From assembly GCF_002936955.1 (NCBI RefSeq), contig NZ_MPZM01000021.1, positions 1-49,992 of the forward strand: a DNA stretch of 49,992 nucleotides. Reading direction: 5' to 3'. Made by a program: the position numbers and the translations under genes. Origin of the DNA: Oceanisphaera arctica (GTDB lineage: Bacteria > Pseudomonadota > Gammaproteobacteria > Enterobacterales > Aeromonadaceae). Under the pieces are notes generated by a model, which was not told the origin of the DNA, did not search any database, and was given only the letters and a program-made list of their open reading frames with translations. This document shows, in pieces, positions 1 to 7,727 of the stretch. Within the stretch, counting starts at the first letter, position 1, and each line of letters begins with the position of its first letter.

Positions 1-503
1 TGCAGGCGCCAATGCGGGTGCAGAGCCTGATCACCCTGGCCAGCTCACCCCGGTTTGTCGCCGAGGCCGACTGGCCCGGCATCAAGCCCGGGGTGCTGGC
101 GGCCTTTGAGCAGCAACTGGCAGAGGATCACCGACAGGTGGTCAATCGTTTTCTGGCGCTCCAGGCCATGGGCAGTGAGCATGCCCGGGAAGATATTCGT
201 CAGCTGCGCGAGAGCCTGGCCGAAAAGCCGGCGCCGGACCCGGCAGCACTGGCCGCCGGTCTGACACTGCTGGGAGAAGTGGACTTGCGATCCCGCTTGA
301 ACCAGCTGCAGTTACCCATGTTGCGATTGTATGGTCGGCTCGATGGCCTGGTGCCGAAAAAAGCCATCGCCTTGGTGGATGCGTTGCTGCCGCACAGCCA
401 GAGCCATATCGAACCCAGGGCGTCTCATGCGGCCTTTATTTCTCACCCGGATGCCACCGCTGACAGAATCCGGACCTTCTTGCTCAATGACGGCGGCCGG
501 TAA
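1..503 (+). CDS. bioH: BioH, pimeloyl-ACP methyl ester esterase (C-terminal part)
   Basis: Partial gene; the 5' end lies outside the window and the frame is open from base 3. The product is the C-terminal two thirds of the alpha/beta-hydrolase that cleaves the methyl ester of pimeloyl-ACP to end pimelate synthesis in biotin formation, in the cytoplasm. Recognisable BioH stretches are SLITLASSPRF, the WPGIKPGVLAAFEQQL segment and the FLALQAMGS segment. The catalytic Asp lies in YGRLDGLVP and the catalytic His in ASHAAFISHP. The nucleophile Ser elbow is upstream of the window. It ends in TAA. About 137 bases without a gene separate it from the next gene. Confidence 0.93.
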   Translation, partial: QAPMRVQSLITLASSPRFVAEADWPGIKPGVLAAFEQQLAEDHRQVVNRFLALQAMGSEHAREDIRQLRESLAEKPAPDPAALAAGLTLLGEVDLRSRLNQLQLPMLRLYGRLDGLVPKKAIALVDALLPHSQSHIEPRASHAAFISHPDATADRIRTFLLNDGGR

Positions 504-640
504 AGGCGGTCTGACCTATAGTAAGGGCTCGGTTATCATCTGTGGCTCGATGTGATTAACCGGCGTTGCCGTAGCCCGGAGAAGCACGCCGGCATCGAAC
601 TGGATATTGAAGCCTGAGCCGGGTAGAAGGAGTGTCGGTC

Positions 641-1363
641 ATGGCCGGTTATCAGCTCAAACTCAAGCGCAAGCAGCAGGTTGCCGAAGGTACCCTGGCA
701 TTGTATTTCGACAAGCCCGATGATTTCAGTTTCAAGGCCGGTCAGTGTGTCCGCCTGGGGCTGATTGATCCGCCCGAAACCGACGATGAGGGCAACGCTC
801 GTATCCTGTCCCTGGCTTCAACCCCCGCCGAGCCCGAACTGATGGTGGCCACCCGCATCAGAAGCAGTGCCTTCAAGCGGGTGCTGAGCACCCTGATGCC
901 CGGGGCCGAACTCACCCTTAAAGGCCCCTACGGGGATTTTACCCTGCCCGCCGGCCCGGCCCGAGAACTGGTATTCATTACCGGCGGTATCGGCATTACG
1001 CCGGTCAGAAGCATGCTGTTGCAGGCCATAGTCGAGAACCAGGGCCGGCAGATGACGCTGTTTTATGCCAATCGCCGGCCGGAAGATGCCGCCTTTCTCG
1101 ACGAGTTGACCCAGGCCTGCGGCGCCGATCCTCACTGTACCCTGGTAGCGACCATGAGTCAGGCCGAGCAGTCGGCACAACACTGGCAAGGGGAGCGCGG
1201 CTATGTAGACAGGGCCATGCTGGGCCGCTATCTGACGGATGTGACCAGGCCCGTTTATTATCTGGACGGGCCGCCCGGTCTGGTGGCGGCGATGAAGAGT
1301 ATGCTTGTTGATGCCGGTGTCGCCGAAGATCAGCTGCGTACCGAGGAATTTGCCGGTTATTGA
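641..1363 (+). CDS. Ferredoxin--NADP reductase-type FAD oxidoreductase
   Basis: A 240-residue flavoprotein of the ferredoxin-NADP reductase superfamily. The FAD domain comes first, with the flavin-binding motif RILSLAST (plant-type RxYS position) and GPYGDF. The NAD(P)-binding domain follows, with the FITGGIGITPVRSM loop and YLDGPPGLV, and the chain ends EEFAGY. No iron-sulphur domain is attached, so it must use a separate electron partner; electron transfer between NAD(P)H and a ferredoxin, flavodoxin or haem protein is inferred from the family. A GTG at 632 is in frame, but the ribosome binding site AGAAGGA (625-631) abuts it. The ATG at 641 has 9-nt spacing and is preferred. It is a stand-alone gene whose partner is unknown. 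Confidence 0.82.
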   Translation: MAGYQLKLKRKQQVAEGTLALYFDKPDDFSFKAGQCVRLGLIDPPETDDEGNARILSLASTPAEPELMVATRIRSSAFKRVLSTLMPGAELTLKGPYGDFTLPAGPARELVFITGGIGITPVRSMLLQAIVENQGRQMTLFYANRRPEDAAFLDELTQACGADPHCTLVATMSQAEQSAQHWQGERGYVDRAMLGRYLTDVTRPVYYLDGPPGLVAAMKSMLVDAGVAEDQLRTEEFAGY

Positions 1364-1466
1364 TGATTATTGGCAGTAAAACCGGGCGGCAGGGGACAGG
1401 AAAATAGATCTGCCGCTTTTCTGTGTGTAAAATTCAGCCTCTTCCGATGAACAACGAGACCATCCC

Positions 1467-2183
1467 ATGGGCAGAGCCTACCAGAACCGCAAAGAATCCA
1501 TCGCCAAGACGGCGAATGCCAAGAGCAAGGTCTACAGCAAGTACGGCCGTGAAATCTACGTTGTAGCCAAGTCCGGCGGCGCCGACCCAGACGGCAACCT
1601 CTCGTTGCGTGGCCTGATCGAGCGCGCCAAGAAAGATCAGGTACCTGCCCATGTCGTCGAAAAAGCACTGCAAAAAGCCACCAGTGGCGCCGGCGAAGAC
1701 TTTTCACCGGCTCGCTACGAAGGCTTCGGCCCCGGCAACTGCCTGGTGATAGTGGATTGTCTGACCGACAACCCGAACCGCACCATCGGTGACGTGCGCC
1801 AGTGCTTCAACAAGGTCAAGGCCAAGATCGGTACCTCGGGCACCGTCAGTCACATGTTCGATCACTGCGCCATTCTGGTTTTTGCCGGCGATGACGAAGA
1901 CGCCGTGCTGGAAGCGCTGATGATGGCCGACGTGGATGTGACCGATGTAGAGCAGGAAGACGGAAAAATTACCGTATTTGCTCCTCACACCGAATACTTC
2001 AAGACCAAGCAGGCGTTAACCGAAGCCTTTGGCGACATCGATTTTGAAGTAGATACCATTCAGTTTGTGCCCCAGAACACCGTTGAAGTGACCGGTGACG
2101 ATGTGGCCCAGCTTGAGCGCTTCCTCGACATGCTGAACGATGTGGACGACGTACAGAACGTGTACCACAACGCCGAGTACTGA
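1467..2183 (+). CDS. yeeN: YebC/PmpR-family protein YeeN
   Basis: A 238-residue member of the YebC/PmpR family, the same length as E. coli YeeN. It begins [20 protein letters not shown], typical of the YeeN branch rather than of YebC (MAGHSKW). Family landmarks include [37 protein letters not shown] and [12 protein letters not shown]. YebC-family proteins were long described as DNA-binding regulators, and some are now linked to translation of difficult nascent chains; which applies here cannot be told from sequence. It is monocistronic, with a strong terminator 40 bp downstream. Confidence 0.93.
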   Translation: MGRAYQNRKESIAKTANAKSKVYSKYGREIYVVAKSGGADPDGNLSLRGLIERAKKDQVPAHVVEKALQKATSGAGEDFSPARYEGFGPGNCLVIVDCLTDNPNRTIGDVRQCFNKVKAKIGTSGTVSHMFDHCAILVFAGDDEDAVLEALMMADVDVTDVEQEDGKITVFAPHTEYFKTKQALTEAFGDIDFEVDTIQFVPQNTVEVTGDDVAQLERFLDMLNDVDDVQNVYHNAEY

Positions 2184-2222
2184 GCCGGCAGCGTCCGCGA
2201 CAGAGCAAGCGATGATTGAGAG

Positions 2223-2248
2223 AACCCTCCACCATGGAGGGTTTTTTT
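2223..2248 (+). terminator. Rho-independent terminator after yeeN
   Basis: The stem ACCCTCCA / TGGAGGGT closes a very short loop and is followed by seven T residues. It lies 40 bp after the yeeN stop, reading in the same direction. Confidence 0.92.
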
Positions 2249-2558
2249 ATGCTCGGAATACATGCGTAAGATCACATTTTCGATAACAAACAAAAATAAT
2301 ATGGTGCACAATTTGTGGCCCACCTGACTCTCTTTTGTCTTGTGTAAGGGGGCTTTATGTATATGAGAGTGTTCATAATTTAGTTATTAATCATGGTAAT
2401 AGGTTCGTGTTGGGTGAGGCGATAAGGAAGCGGGATGAGCCTGGTCTCAAGATTTGCCGCATAAAGTTGTGTTTAAAAATGTTTACAGATCGTTAACGAC
2501 TGATCTATTGTTTGATCGTTAACAATAACTTTGCTGATTCGTAAACAAGGAGCGCGCA
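2249..2558 (+). promoter_or_regulatory. AT-rich promoter region with two GATCGTTAAC direct repeats
   Basis: This 310-bp gap between the yeeN terminator and the racemase gene holds no convincing ORF and is clearly AT-richer than the neighbours. Two identical 10-mers GATCGTTAAC lie at 2488-2497 and 2514-2523, exactly 26 bp apart. The second also sits inside an ATTGTT/AACAAT inverted repeat (2507-2526). The palindromic GTTAAC core fits the GTnnAC consensus of FadR/FCD-type GntR regulators, and an FCD regulator is encoded 3.3 kb downstream. I infer that this is the regulated promoter of the hydantoin/allantoin block. No clean -35/-10 pair could be fixed. Confidence 0.55.
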
Positions 2559-3293
2559 GTGAGAATCAAGATCATCAACCCCAATACCACCCAGTCGTTT
2601 ACCGATGCGCTGCAAAAGCTGGCCGACAAGGTGGCTCGACCCGATACCGACATTCTGGCGGTCAGCCCGGCCAGCGGCCCGGCTTCCATCGAAAGCTTCT
2701 ACGACGAGGCGCTGTCGGTACCCGGCGTGCTGGAAGAGATTGCAAAAGGCGATCGGGAAGAAAATATCGACGCCTATGTTCTGGCCTGTTTCGGCGACCC
2801 CGGTCTCTATGCGGCCCGGGAGCTGACCGACAAGCCGGTACTGGGCATTGCCGAGGCGGCCTTTCACATGGCGGTGCTGAGCGGTGCCTGTTTCAGCGTG
2901 GTGACCACGGCGCCCCGGGTGCGCTTCATGACCGAGCACCTGGTCAGCCGCTACGGCTTTGGCGAGCAGTGCAAAAAAATCCGCACCACGCCGATGCGGG
3001 TACTGGATCTGGCCAACTCGCCGGATGAAGCCATCGCCAAGGTGGTTGCCGAATGCGTGCGAGCGCGGGAAGAAGACCATGCCGAAGCCATAGTGCTGGG
3101 CTGCGCCGGTATGTCCCAGTATCGGGAGTATATCGAACAGGAAATCGGCATTCCGGTAATCGATGGCACAGTGGCAGCAGTCAAACTCTGTGAGGCCATG
3201 GTGGACATGAAACTGGGTACCAGTAAGGTGCTGACCTTCAACTGGCCCCGGCCGGAAATGGCTCACCCGGGGCGACAACTCAATATCGCCTGA
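2559..3293 (+). CDS. Asp/Glu/hydantoin racemase family; probable allantoin racemase (HpxA/HyuE-like)
   Basis: A 244-residue two-domain cofactor-independent racemase. It starts at GTG with AAGGAG six nt upstream. The N-terminal KIINPNTT motif and the two catalytic cysteines of the family are present: Cys77 in LACFGDPGL and Cys182 in VLGCAGMS. HpxA of Klebsiella interconverts (R)- and (S)-allantoin, and HyuE racemises 5-substituted hydantoins. The adjacent permease and the ureidoglycine aminohydrolase further downstream favour allantoin as substrate. An 8-bp hairpin (3313-3333, ACAGGCAG/CTGCCTGT, no T tract) follows in the 132-bp gap before the permease and could be a processing or attenuation structure. 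Two GTTAAC sites lie in its promoter. Confidence 0.85.
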   Translation: MRIKIINPNTTQSFTDALQKLADKVARPDTDILAVSPASGPASIESFYDEALSVPGVLEEIAKGDREENIDAYVLACFGDPGLYAARELTDKPVLGIAEAAFHMAVLSGACFSVVTTAPRVRFMTEHLVSRYGFGEQCKKIRTTPMRVLDLANSPDEAIAKVVAECVRAREEDHAEAIVLGCAGMSQYREYIEQEIGIPVIDGTVAAVKLCEAMVDMKLGTSKVLTFNWPRPEMAHPGRQLNIA

Positions 3294-3425
3294 GGATCTA
3301 TGCGATATCGTGACAGGCAGAGCGCCTGCCTGTTACAACACATGCACGGCTCAGGGTAGCCGGCAGAGGAAGGCGGTGGCGGTGACAAGCTGCCACTATA
3401 GTGATGGAATACCGAGGACACACCA

Positions 3426-4814
3426 ATGGCAATGCAACATGCAAACAGCGAAAGCGCCATTCCCATGAATAATGGCACCCAGCCGGCCGGAGCGGCCAGC
3501 TCGCACGACAAGAAAGCCGGCGAAGAATCACTGGCACCGCAGAAGCACAGGATCATGGGGCGGTTTTCCTACCTGCTGGCCTGGTTCGGTGGTTGCGTCT
3601 CTATCGGTACCTTTACCATGGGTTCCAGTATCGTCGGTACCCTCAACTTGCTGCAGACCTGTGTGGCGATTGCCATCGGTTGTTTTGTTATCGGTATCGC
3701 CCTGGCATTTAACGGAGCCGCCGGTTACAAATACGGCATTCCCTTCATGGTACAGGCACGGAGCGCCTTCGGCTTTGCCGGTACCCGCTTTCCGGGGCTG
3801 GTGCGGGCGATACCGGCCATCGTCTGGTACGGCTTTCAGAGCTGGATCGGCGCCGGCGCCCTGAACGCGGTGTCTGCCACCCTGTTCGGTTTCGATAACC
3901 TGGTGCTCTACTTCGTACTGTTCCAGTTTCTGCAGATTGGCCTGTCTATCTTCGGATTCCAGGGCATCAAGTGGCTGGAGAACATCGGCAGCGGCTTTAT
4001 TCTGCTGGCGCTGGTCTACATGTTCTACAGCGTGATCGATCGTTACGGTGAAGAAATCACCACCAACCTGGTGAACGTCGAAGGTACCTGGGGTATGCCA
4101 TTCTGGGGTGCCACCATGCTGTTCCTGGGCATCTACAGCACCATGATGCTGAACGTCAGCGATTATTCCCGCGAATTGAAAGAAGGCACCAAGCCGGGTC
4201 TGCTGACGGTGATTTACGCCATGTCCATCCTGCCATGCACCCTGTTCATGGGTCTGATTGGTCTGATGGTGTCTGGCGCTACCGGGGTGACTGATCCCAT
4301 TCAGGTATTCTCCAGTGCCGTCGACAACACGCCGCTGCTGGTCATCACCCTGCTGTTCATCGCCTTCGCCCAGGTGACCACCAACGTGCTCAACAACGTG
4401 GTACCGCCGACCTATATCCTGATGGATGTGTTCAAGCTGAAGTTCCGTACCTCCACCATACTGGTGGGTCTGCTGGCCTTCTGCACCTTCCCCTGGGAAC
4501 TGGTCAAGGAAGAGTCTTCCGCCGGCCTGCAGGTGTTCGTGCAGACCTACTCGGCCTTCCTCGGTCCCATCTTCGCGGTCATGGTGGTGGACTACTTCAT
4601 CCTACGTCGTCGCAAGCTGGATCTGGACAAGCTCTATGATGAGAACGGCCCTTATAAAGGCGTCAACTACGGTGCCATCATAGCGGCCCTGTCCGGCGCC
4701 ATGGTTGCCCTGACCTTCTCTTCCGTGTCCTGGTACGCCAGCCTGTTGCCCGCCGGCATCATCTATTACCTGCTGATGCAGTACTGGCAGCCTTGCCAAC
4801 GCTTCCGCCAGTAA
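3426..4814 (+). CDS. NCS1-family allantoin/hydantoin permease
   Basis: A 462-residue inner-membrane transporter of the nucleobase:cation symporter-1 family. An unusually hydrophilic N-terminus of about 40 residues precedes roughly twelve membrane segments. Family landmarks include the first helices (GGCVSIGTFTMGSS), GIPFMVQARSAFGF, SWIGAGALN, ATMLFLGIYSTMMLNVSDYSR and VMVVDYFILRRRKLD near the C-terminus. NCS1 proteins import allantoin, hydantoins, uracil or cytosine with Na+ or H+; allantoin is inferred from the flanking racemase and ureidoglycine pathway gene. The start has only a weak ribosome binding site (GAGGA). A second Met at residue 16 is possible. A terminator follows directly. Confidence 0.88.
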   Translation: MAMQHANSESAIPMNNGTQPAGAASSHDKKAGEESLAPQKHRIMGRFSYLLAWFGGCVSIGTFTMGSSIVGTLNLLQTCVAIAIGCFVIGIALAFNGAAGYKYGIPFMVQARSAFGFAGTRFPGLVRAIPAIVWYGFQSWIGAGALNAVSATLFGFDNLVLYFVLFQFLQIGLSIFGFQGIKWLENIGSGFILLALVYMFYSVIDRYGEEITTNLVNVEGTWGMPFWGATMLFLGIYSTMMLNVSDYSRELKEGTKPGLLTVIYAMSILPCTLFMGLIGLMVSGATGVTDPIQVFSSAVDNTPLLVITLLFIAFAQVTTNVLNNVVPPTYILMDVFKLKFRTSTILVGLLAFCTFPWELVKEESSAGLQVFVQTYSAFLGPIFAVMVVDYFILRRRKLDLDKLYDENGPYKGVNYGAIIAALSGAMVALTFSSVSWYASLLPAGIIYYLLMQYWQPCQRFRQ

Positions 4815-4817
4815 ATC

Positions 4818-4842
4818 AAGGGCCCCTTTCGGGGCCTTTTTT
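4818..4842 (+). terminator. Rho-independent terminator after the NCS1 permease
   Basis: GGCCCC / GGGGCC stem with TTTC loop, extended by A-T pairs and followed by a T run, starting four bases after the permease stop codon. Confidence 0.9.
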
Positions 4843-4899
4843 ATCGGTGATGGTTCTTTTTGATTGGTAATGATTCTTTATTTCCAGGAGATAACCCTG

Positions 4900-5694
4900 A
4901 TGCAGATATCCTGTTTATCCTTGTTCAGATCCGGCAGTACCCGTCCTTGGGCGTTGAGCCTGTTTTTGCTGACATCGACCGTTCAGGCCGGGCAGAATGA
5001 GGCGGCCATCACGCCGCCGGAGCAGGAGAACCCCATTAAAACTATCGTATTGATCAATCCCAACTCCAATACCGAGGCGACCGCCTCCATGACCGATCTG
5101 GCCCGACGCGAAGTCGGCGCGCGGGCACAGTTGGAAGGCAGGAGCAATGCGACGGCGCCGGCGCTGCTGACCACGCCACAGGACATGCGCGAGGCGGCGG
5201 AGGGCGTGGTGGCGCTGGGAGTGGAAGCGGCGGCCGATGAACGGGTAGCGGCGCTGATCGTGTCGGCGTTCAGCGACCCGGGTCTGGAAGAGCTGCGGGC
5301 ACGGGTGCAGATTCCGGTGTTCGGTATCGGCGAGGCGGTGTTTCATGAGGCGGCCCGTGGTGGCCGGGCATTCGGTATCGTGACCGTGACCCCGGACGAG
5401 CAGCTGATAGCCTCTTTTGAGCGGAAGGCCGCCGAATTGGGTTACGCCGAACAGTATCGTGGTACCCGGGTGACGCCGGGTGATCCGTTGGAATTGGTGG
5501 CCTCTCCCGACCGGCTCGATGCGGCGTTGGCCACTGCGGTTAAAGCCTCCATCGAACAGGATGCAGCCCAGGCGGTAATCATGGGGGGCGGGCCGCTGTC
5601 GGCCGCTGCCATCAGGTTGCAGCCGCAGTTCGAGGTACCGTTGCTGGTGGCGGTGAATGCGGCCGCCCGGGCCGCCGTCAACGCCATCGAATAG
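4900..5694 (+). CDS. Secreted Asp/Glu racemase-family protein lacking both catalytic cysteines
   Basis: A 264-residue protein with a Sec-type signal peptide (Arg10 and Arg16, hydrophobic WALSLFLLTSTV, likely cut after VQA) followed by a complete racemase fold starting at TIVLINPNSNTEA. Aligned with the racemase at 2559, both active cysteines are replaced: ACFGDPGL reads SAFSDPGL and LGCAGMS reads MGGGPLS. It is therefore unlikely to be a racemase, and its place should be the periplasm. The start is set by AGGAG at 4886-4890, nine nt before ATG 4900; a TTG at 4864 is in frame but has no ribosome binding site. A second GGAG lies six nt before the ATT codon where the racemase homology begins (near 5036), so the leader may have been fused to a once cytoplasmic gene. 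A role in ligand binding for the permease is only a guess. Confidence 0.8.
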   Translation: MQISCLSLFRSGSTRPWALSLFLLTSTVQAGQNEAAITPPEQENPIKTIVLINPNSNTEATASMTDLARREVGARAQLEGRSNATAPALLTTPQDMREAAEGVVALGVEAAADERVAALIVSAFSDPGLEELRARVQIPVFGIGEAVFHEAARGGRAFGIVTVTPDEQLIASFERKAAELGYAEQYRGTRVTPGDPLELVASPDRLDAALATAVKASIEQDAAQAVIMGGGPLSAAAIRLQPQFEVPLLVAVNAAARAAVNAIE

Positions 5695-5726
5695 CCGTAG
5701 ACGGGCGAGGTCAAAACGGTGATTAT

Positions 5727-5746
5727 AAGGGGCTCAGGCCCCTTTT
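5727..5746 (+). terminator. Rho-independent terminator after the secreted racemase homologue
   Basis: AAGGGGC / GGCCCCTT perfect 7-8 bp stem with a 4-nt loop and a T run, 33 bp after the stop codon. Confidence 0.9.
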
Positions 5747-5763
5747 TAACGACATGTTGCTTT

Positions 5764-5775
5764 ATTGTTGACAAT
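5764..5775 (+). promoter_or_regulatory. Candidate GntR/FCD operator overlapping a -35-like TTGACA
   Basis: ATTGTTGACAAT is an inverted repeat (ATTGT-N2-ACAAT) with the GTnnAC core typical of FadR/FCD-type GntR operators. It contains TTGACA, a consensus -35 hexamer. It lies 112 bp before the gntR start. The same GTTRAC core occurs twice before the racemase gene, which suggests autoregulation and control of the neighbouring operon. Confidence 0.5.
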
Positions 5776-5886
5776 ATATCCCTGTGTTACTCTGTGAGTC
5801 ATCTACCGGTGCATTGTGCTTCCGGTAGCGGGATACCGACAGGGTGACCAGGGCGCCGCCTTGTCGGACGAAACAGGGCCAAGAGC

Positions 5887-6588
5887 ATGAATAATAAAAC
5901 CAATAATCTGGATACTGTCTATCAGCGCATCTGGGAAGCGATAGTGGCGCATAAATTGCTGCCCGGCACCCGTCTGAAAGAAGAAGATTTGAGCGAAACC
6001 TTTGGCCTGAGCCGGGGCTTCGTGCGCAAGCTGCTGTTGCAATTGTCTTACCACAAGCTGGTGAACCTGGTGCCCAACAGCGGCGCCTTTGTAGCCGAGC
6101 CCTCGCCGGAAGAGGCGCGGGACATTTTTCAGGCTCGCCGCCTGATCGAAGCCGAGCTGGTACGCGAGCTGGCCAGCAAATGCACGGTACGCGAAAAAAA
6201 GCTGCTGCTGGAACATCTGGAGCGGGAGCATCAGGCGATTGAGCAGGGCGAGCAGAGCCTGCGTATTCGCTTGTCCGGCGAGTTTCATCTGTTGATCGGC
6301 AAGCTGGCCAACAAGCCGGTGCTGACCTCCTTCCTGCACGAGATTATTCCTCGTTCGTCACTGATAGTGGCGCTCTATCAGGATGCAGGCGCGCGCAAGG
6401 GCAAGGCCCGTCATTCCGGTCTGTCGTGCAGTGAGCATAATGCCCTGCTGGACGCCATTGCCGGCCATCATGTCGACAAGGCGGTGCAGCTGATGATTGA
6501 CCACCTCAATGAAATTGAAGCCCAGCTGCAGCTGGAGCCCGCCGCCGAAGAAGACGTCAACCTGAAGAATATTTTTGCCGAACTCTGA
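5887..6588 (+). CDS. GntR-family transcriptional regulator with FCD domain
   Basis: A 233-residue regulator. The N-terminal winged helix-turn-helix (about residues 8-72) contains LPGTRLKEEDLSETFGLSRG and the wing LVNLVPNSGAFVAEP. A helical FCD effector-binding domain follows (about 80-215), with FHLLIGKLANKP, SEHNALLDAI and DHLNEIEAQL carrying the histidines that usually bind metal. FCD regulators sense small organic acids or metabolites. Its position next to racemase and permease genes parallels HpxS, the GntR regulator of allantoin genes in Klebsiella, so control of this block is likely. The ribosome binding site is weak (AAGAG). A candidate operator lies upstream at 5764. Confidence 0.9.
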   Translation: MNNKTNNLDTVYQRIWEAIVAHKLLPGTRLKEEDLSETFGLSRGFVRKLLLQLSYHKLVNLVPNSGAFVAEPSPEEARDIFQARRLIEAELVRELASKCTVREKKLLLEHLEREHQAIEQGEQSLRIRLSGEFHLLIGKLANKPVLTSFLHEIIPRSSLIVALYQDAGARKGKARHSGLSCSEHNALLDAIAGHHVDKAVQLMIDHLNEIEAQLQLEPAAEEDVNLKNIFAEL

Positions 6589-6630
6589 GCCGGCATCATG
6601 ATGGATGCCCGCGCACACCGATGAATGAAT

Positions 6631-6654
6631 AACCCTCCCCGTGAGGGTTTTTTT
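6631..6654 (+). terminator. Rho-independent terminator after gntR
   Basis: AACCCTC / GAGGGTT stem, five-base loop and a run of seven to eight T. It serves the plus strand only; the opposite strand has no T tract. Confidence 0.9.
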
Positions 6655-6691
6655 ATGTTCGTCGCCGGTGAGAGCCGGAAGATGATCTCCG

Positions 6692-7561
6692 TTATTGCCG
6701 GCAAATGTCGTTGCAGGCGCTGATCAGCCGGTCGGCCAGAATCTTGCTGTGGGCCGACAGCTTGTCCTGGGCGTGGAGGGTCAGCTCCAGATCCGGTACC
6801 GGGGGCAGGCCGTCCTGTTCGTTCAAGATTCTATGCTCGGGCGTCACCAGGCGTCGAGGCAATAACGAGACACCAAAGCCCGCTTCCACCGCGCAACAGA
6901 CGCCGGACAGGCTGGTGCTGACATAGGCCAGCCGCCAACTGCGGCCCAGCCGGTCGAAGGTGTGGGCCATTTCGCTGCGATAGAGGCCCCCGATGGGAAA
7001 GGTAACCAGCGGAACAGGATGATTATCAAGATTATTGCTGTGCAGGCTGTCGATCCAGCACAGGGGCTCGGGCCAGCTGGCCAGGCCCGGCACGCTGCCC
7101 TGGCGTTGTTTGACCAGGGCCAGATCCATATCGCCCCGCTGAAACTCGCGCCAGATGTCGCTGCACAGACCGCTTTTCACCTCCAGCCTAATGCCCGGAT
7201 ATTCGCTGGAAAAGGCGGAGAGGGTAGGCATGATGGCGTGAGTGGCGAAGTCTTCCGGCACCCCCAGACGTATTTTTTGCTGCTCGGCGCTGACGCTGGT
7301 CTGAACCACGGCCTCGTTCATCAGCTGAAGAATGCGGCGGGCATAGCTCAGCACCCGCTCACCCTCCAGGGTGGCGGTAATGTAGCGGCCCTTGCGATGC
7401 AGCAGCTCGCAGCCGAGCTGGGCTTCCAGTTTGCGTATCTGCTGACTGACCGTAGACTGGGTGAGGTGGGTGCTGTCGGCGGCACGGGTAAAGCTGCCGG
7501 TGTCGACCACGGCGATAAAACTGCGCAGCAATACCGGATCCAGGGTGACATTAAGATTCAT
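6692..7561 (-). CDS. LysR-family transcriptional regulator divergent from ureidoglycine aminohydrolase
   Basis: A 289-residue LysR regulator. The DNA-binding domain starts DPVLLRSFIAVVDTGSFTRAA and contains LTQSTVSQQIRKLEAQLG. The effector domain begins about residue 90 (IRLGVPEDFA). The open frame continues 31 codons upstream to 7654, but the LysR fold starts at MNLNVTLDPVLLR, so the ATG at 7561 is chosen. It is divergent from the aminohydrolase gene across 166 bp, the classical arrangement for a LysR activator and its target. It may therefore control late steps of allantoin breakdown; this is inference from position. Confidence 0.88.
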   Translation of the reverse strand: MNLNVTLDPVLLRSFIAVVDTGSFTRAADSTHLTQSTVSQQIRKLEAQLGCELLHRKGRYITATLEGERVLSYARRILQLMNEAVVQTSVSAEQQKIRLGVPEDFATHAIMPTLSAFSSEYPGIRLEVKSGLCSDIWREFQRGDMDLALVKQRQGSVPGLASWPEPLCWIDSLHSNNLDNHPVPLVTFPIGGLYRSEMAHTFDRLGRSWRLAYVSTSLSGVCCAVEAGFGVSLLPRRLVTPEHRILNEQDGLPPVPDLELTLHAQDKLSAHSKILADRLISACNDICRQ

Positions 7562-7727
7562 TATGTTTCCATCAGTGGGAAATCCACTAGTCGGCATTAA
7601 ATTATTTAATTTATAAATCATACGGCATTGTTCTACAATAGCGGTGTTCATCATTTATACAGTCATGCCGGACGGCGTGGCTTTTGTCGGCGAGCAGCCG
7701 ACTCTCTCGTATTAAAGGACAGATACC
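7562..7727. promoter_or_regulatory. Divergent promoter region with three inverted repeats
   Basis: This AT-rich region lies between the LysR gene and the aminohydrolase gene. It holds AGTGG-N5-CCACT (7574-7588), the 15-bp palindrome ATTAAAT-T-ATTTAAT (7596-7610) and ATTGT-TCT-ACAAT (7627-7639). LysR proteins bind interrupted palindromes of the T-N11-A type, so the first two are candidate sites. The third resembles the TTGT/ACAA half-sites seen near the GntR gene. A ribosome binding site (AAAGGA) precedes the ATG at 7728. Confidence 0.5.
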
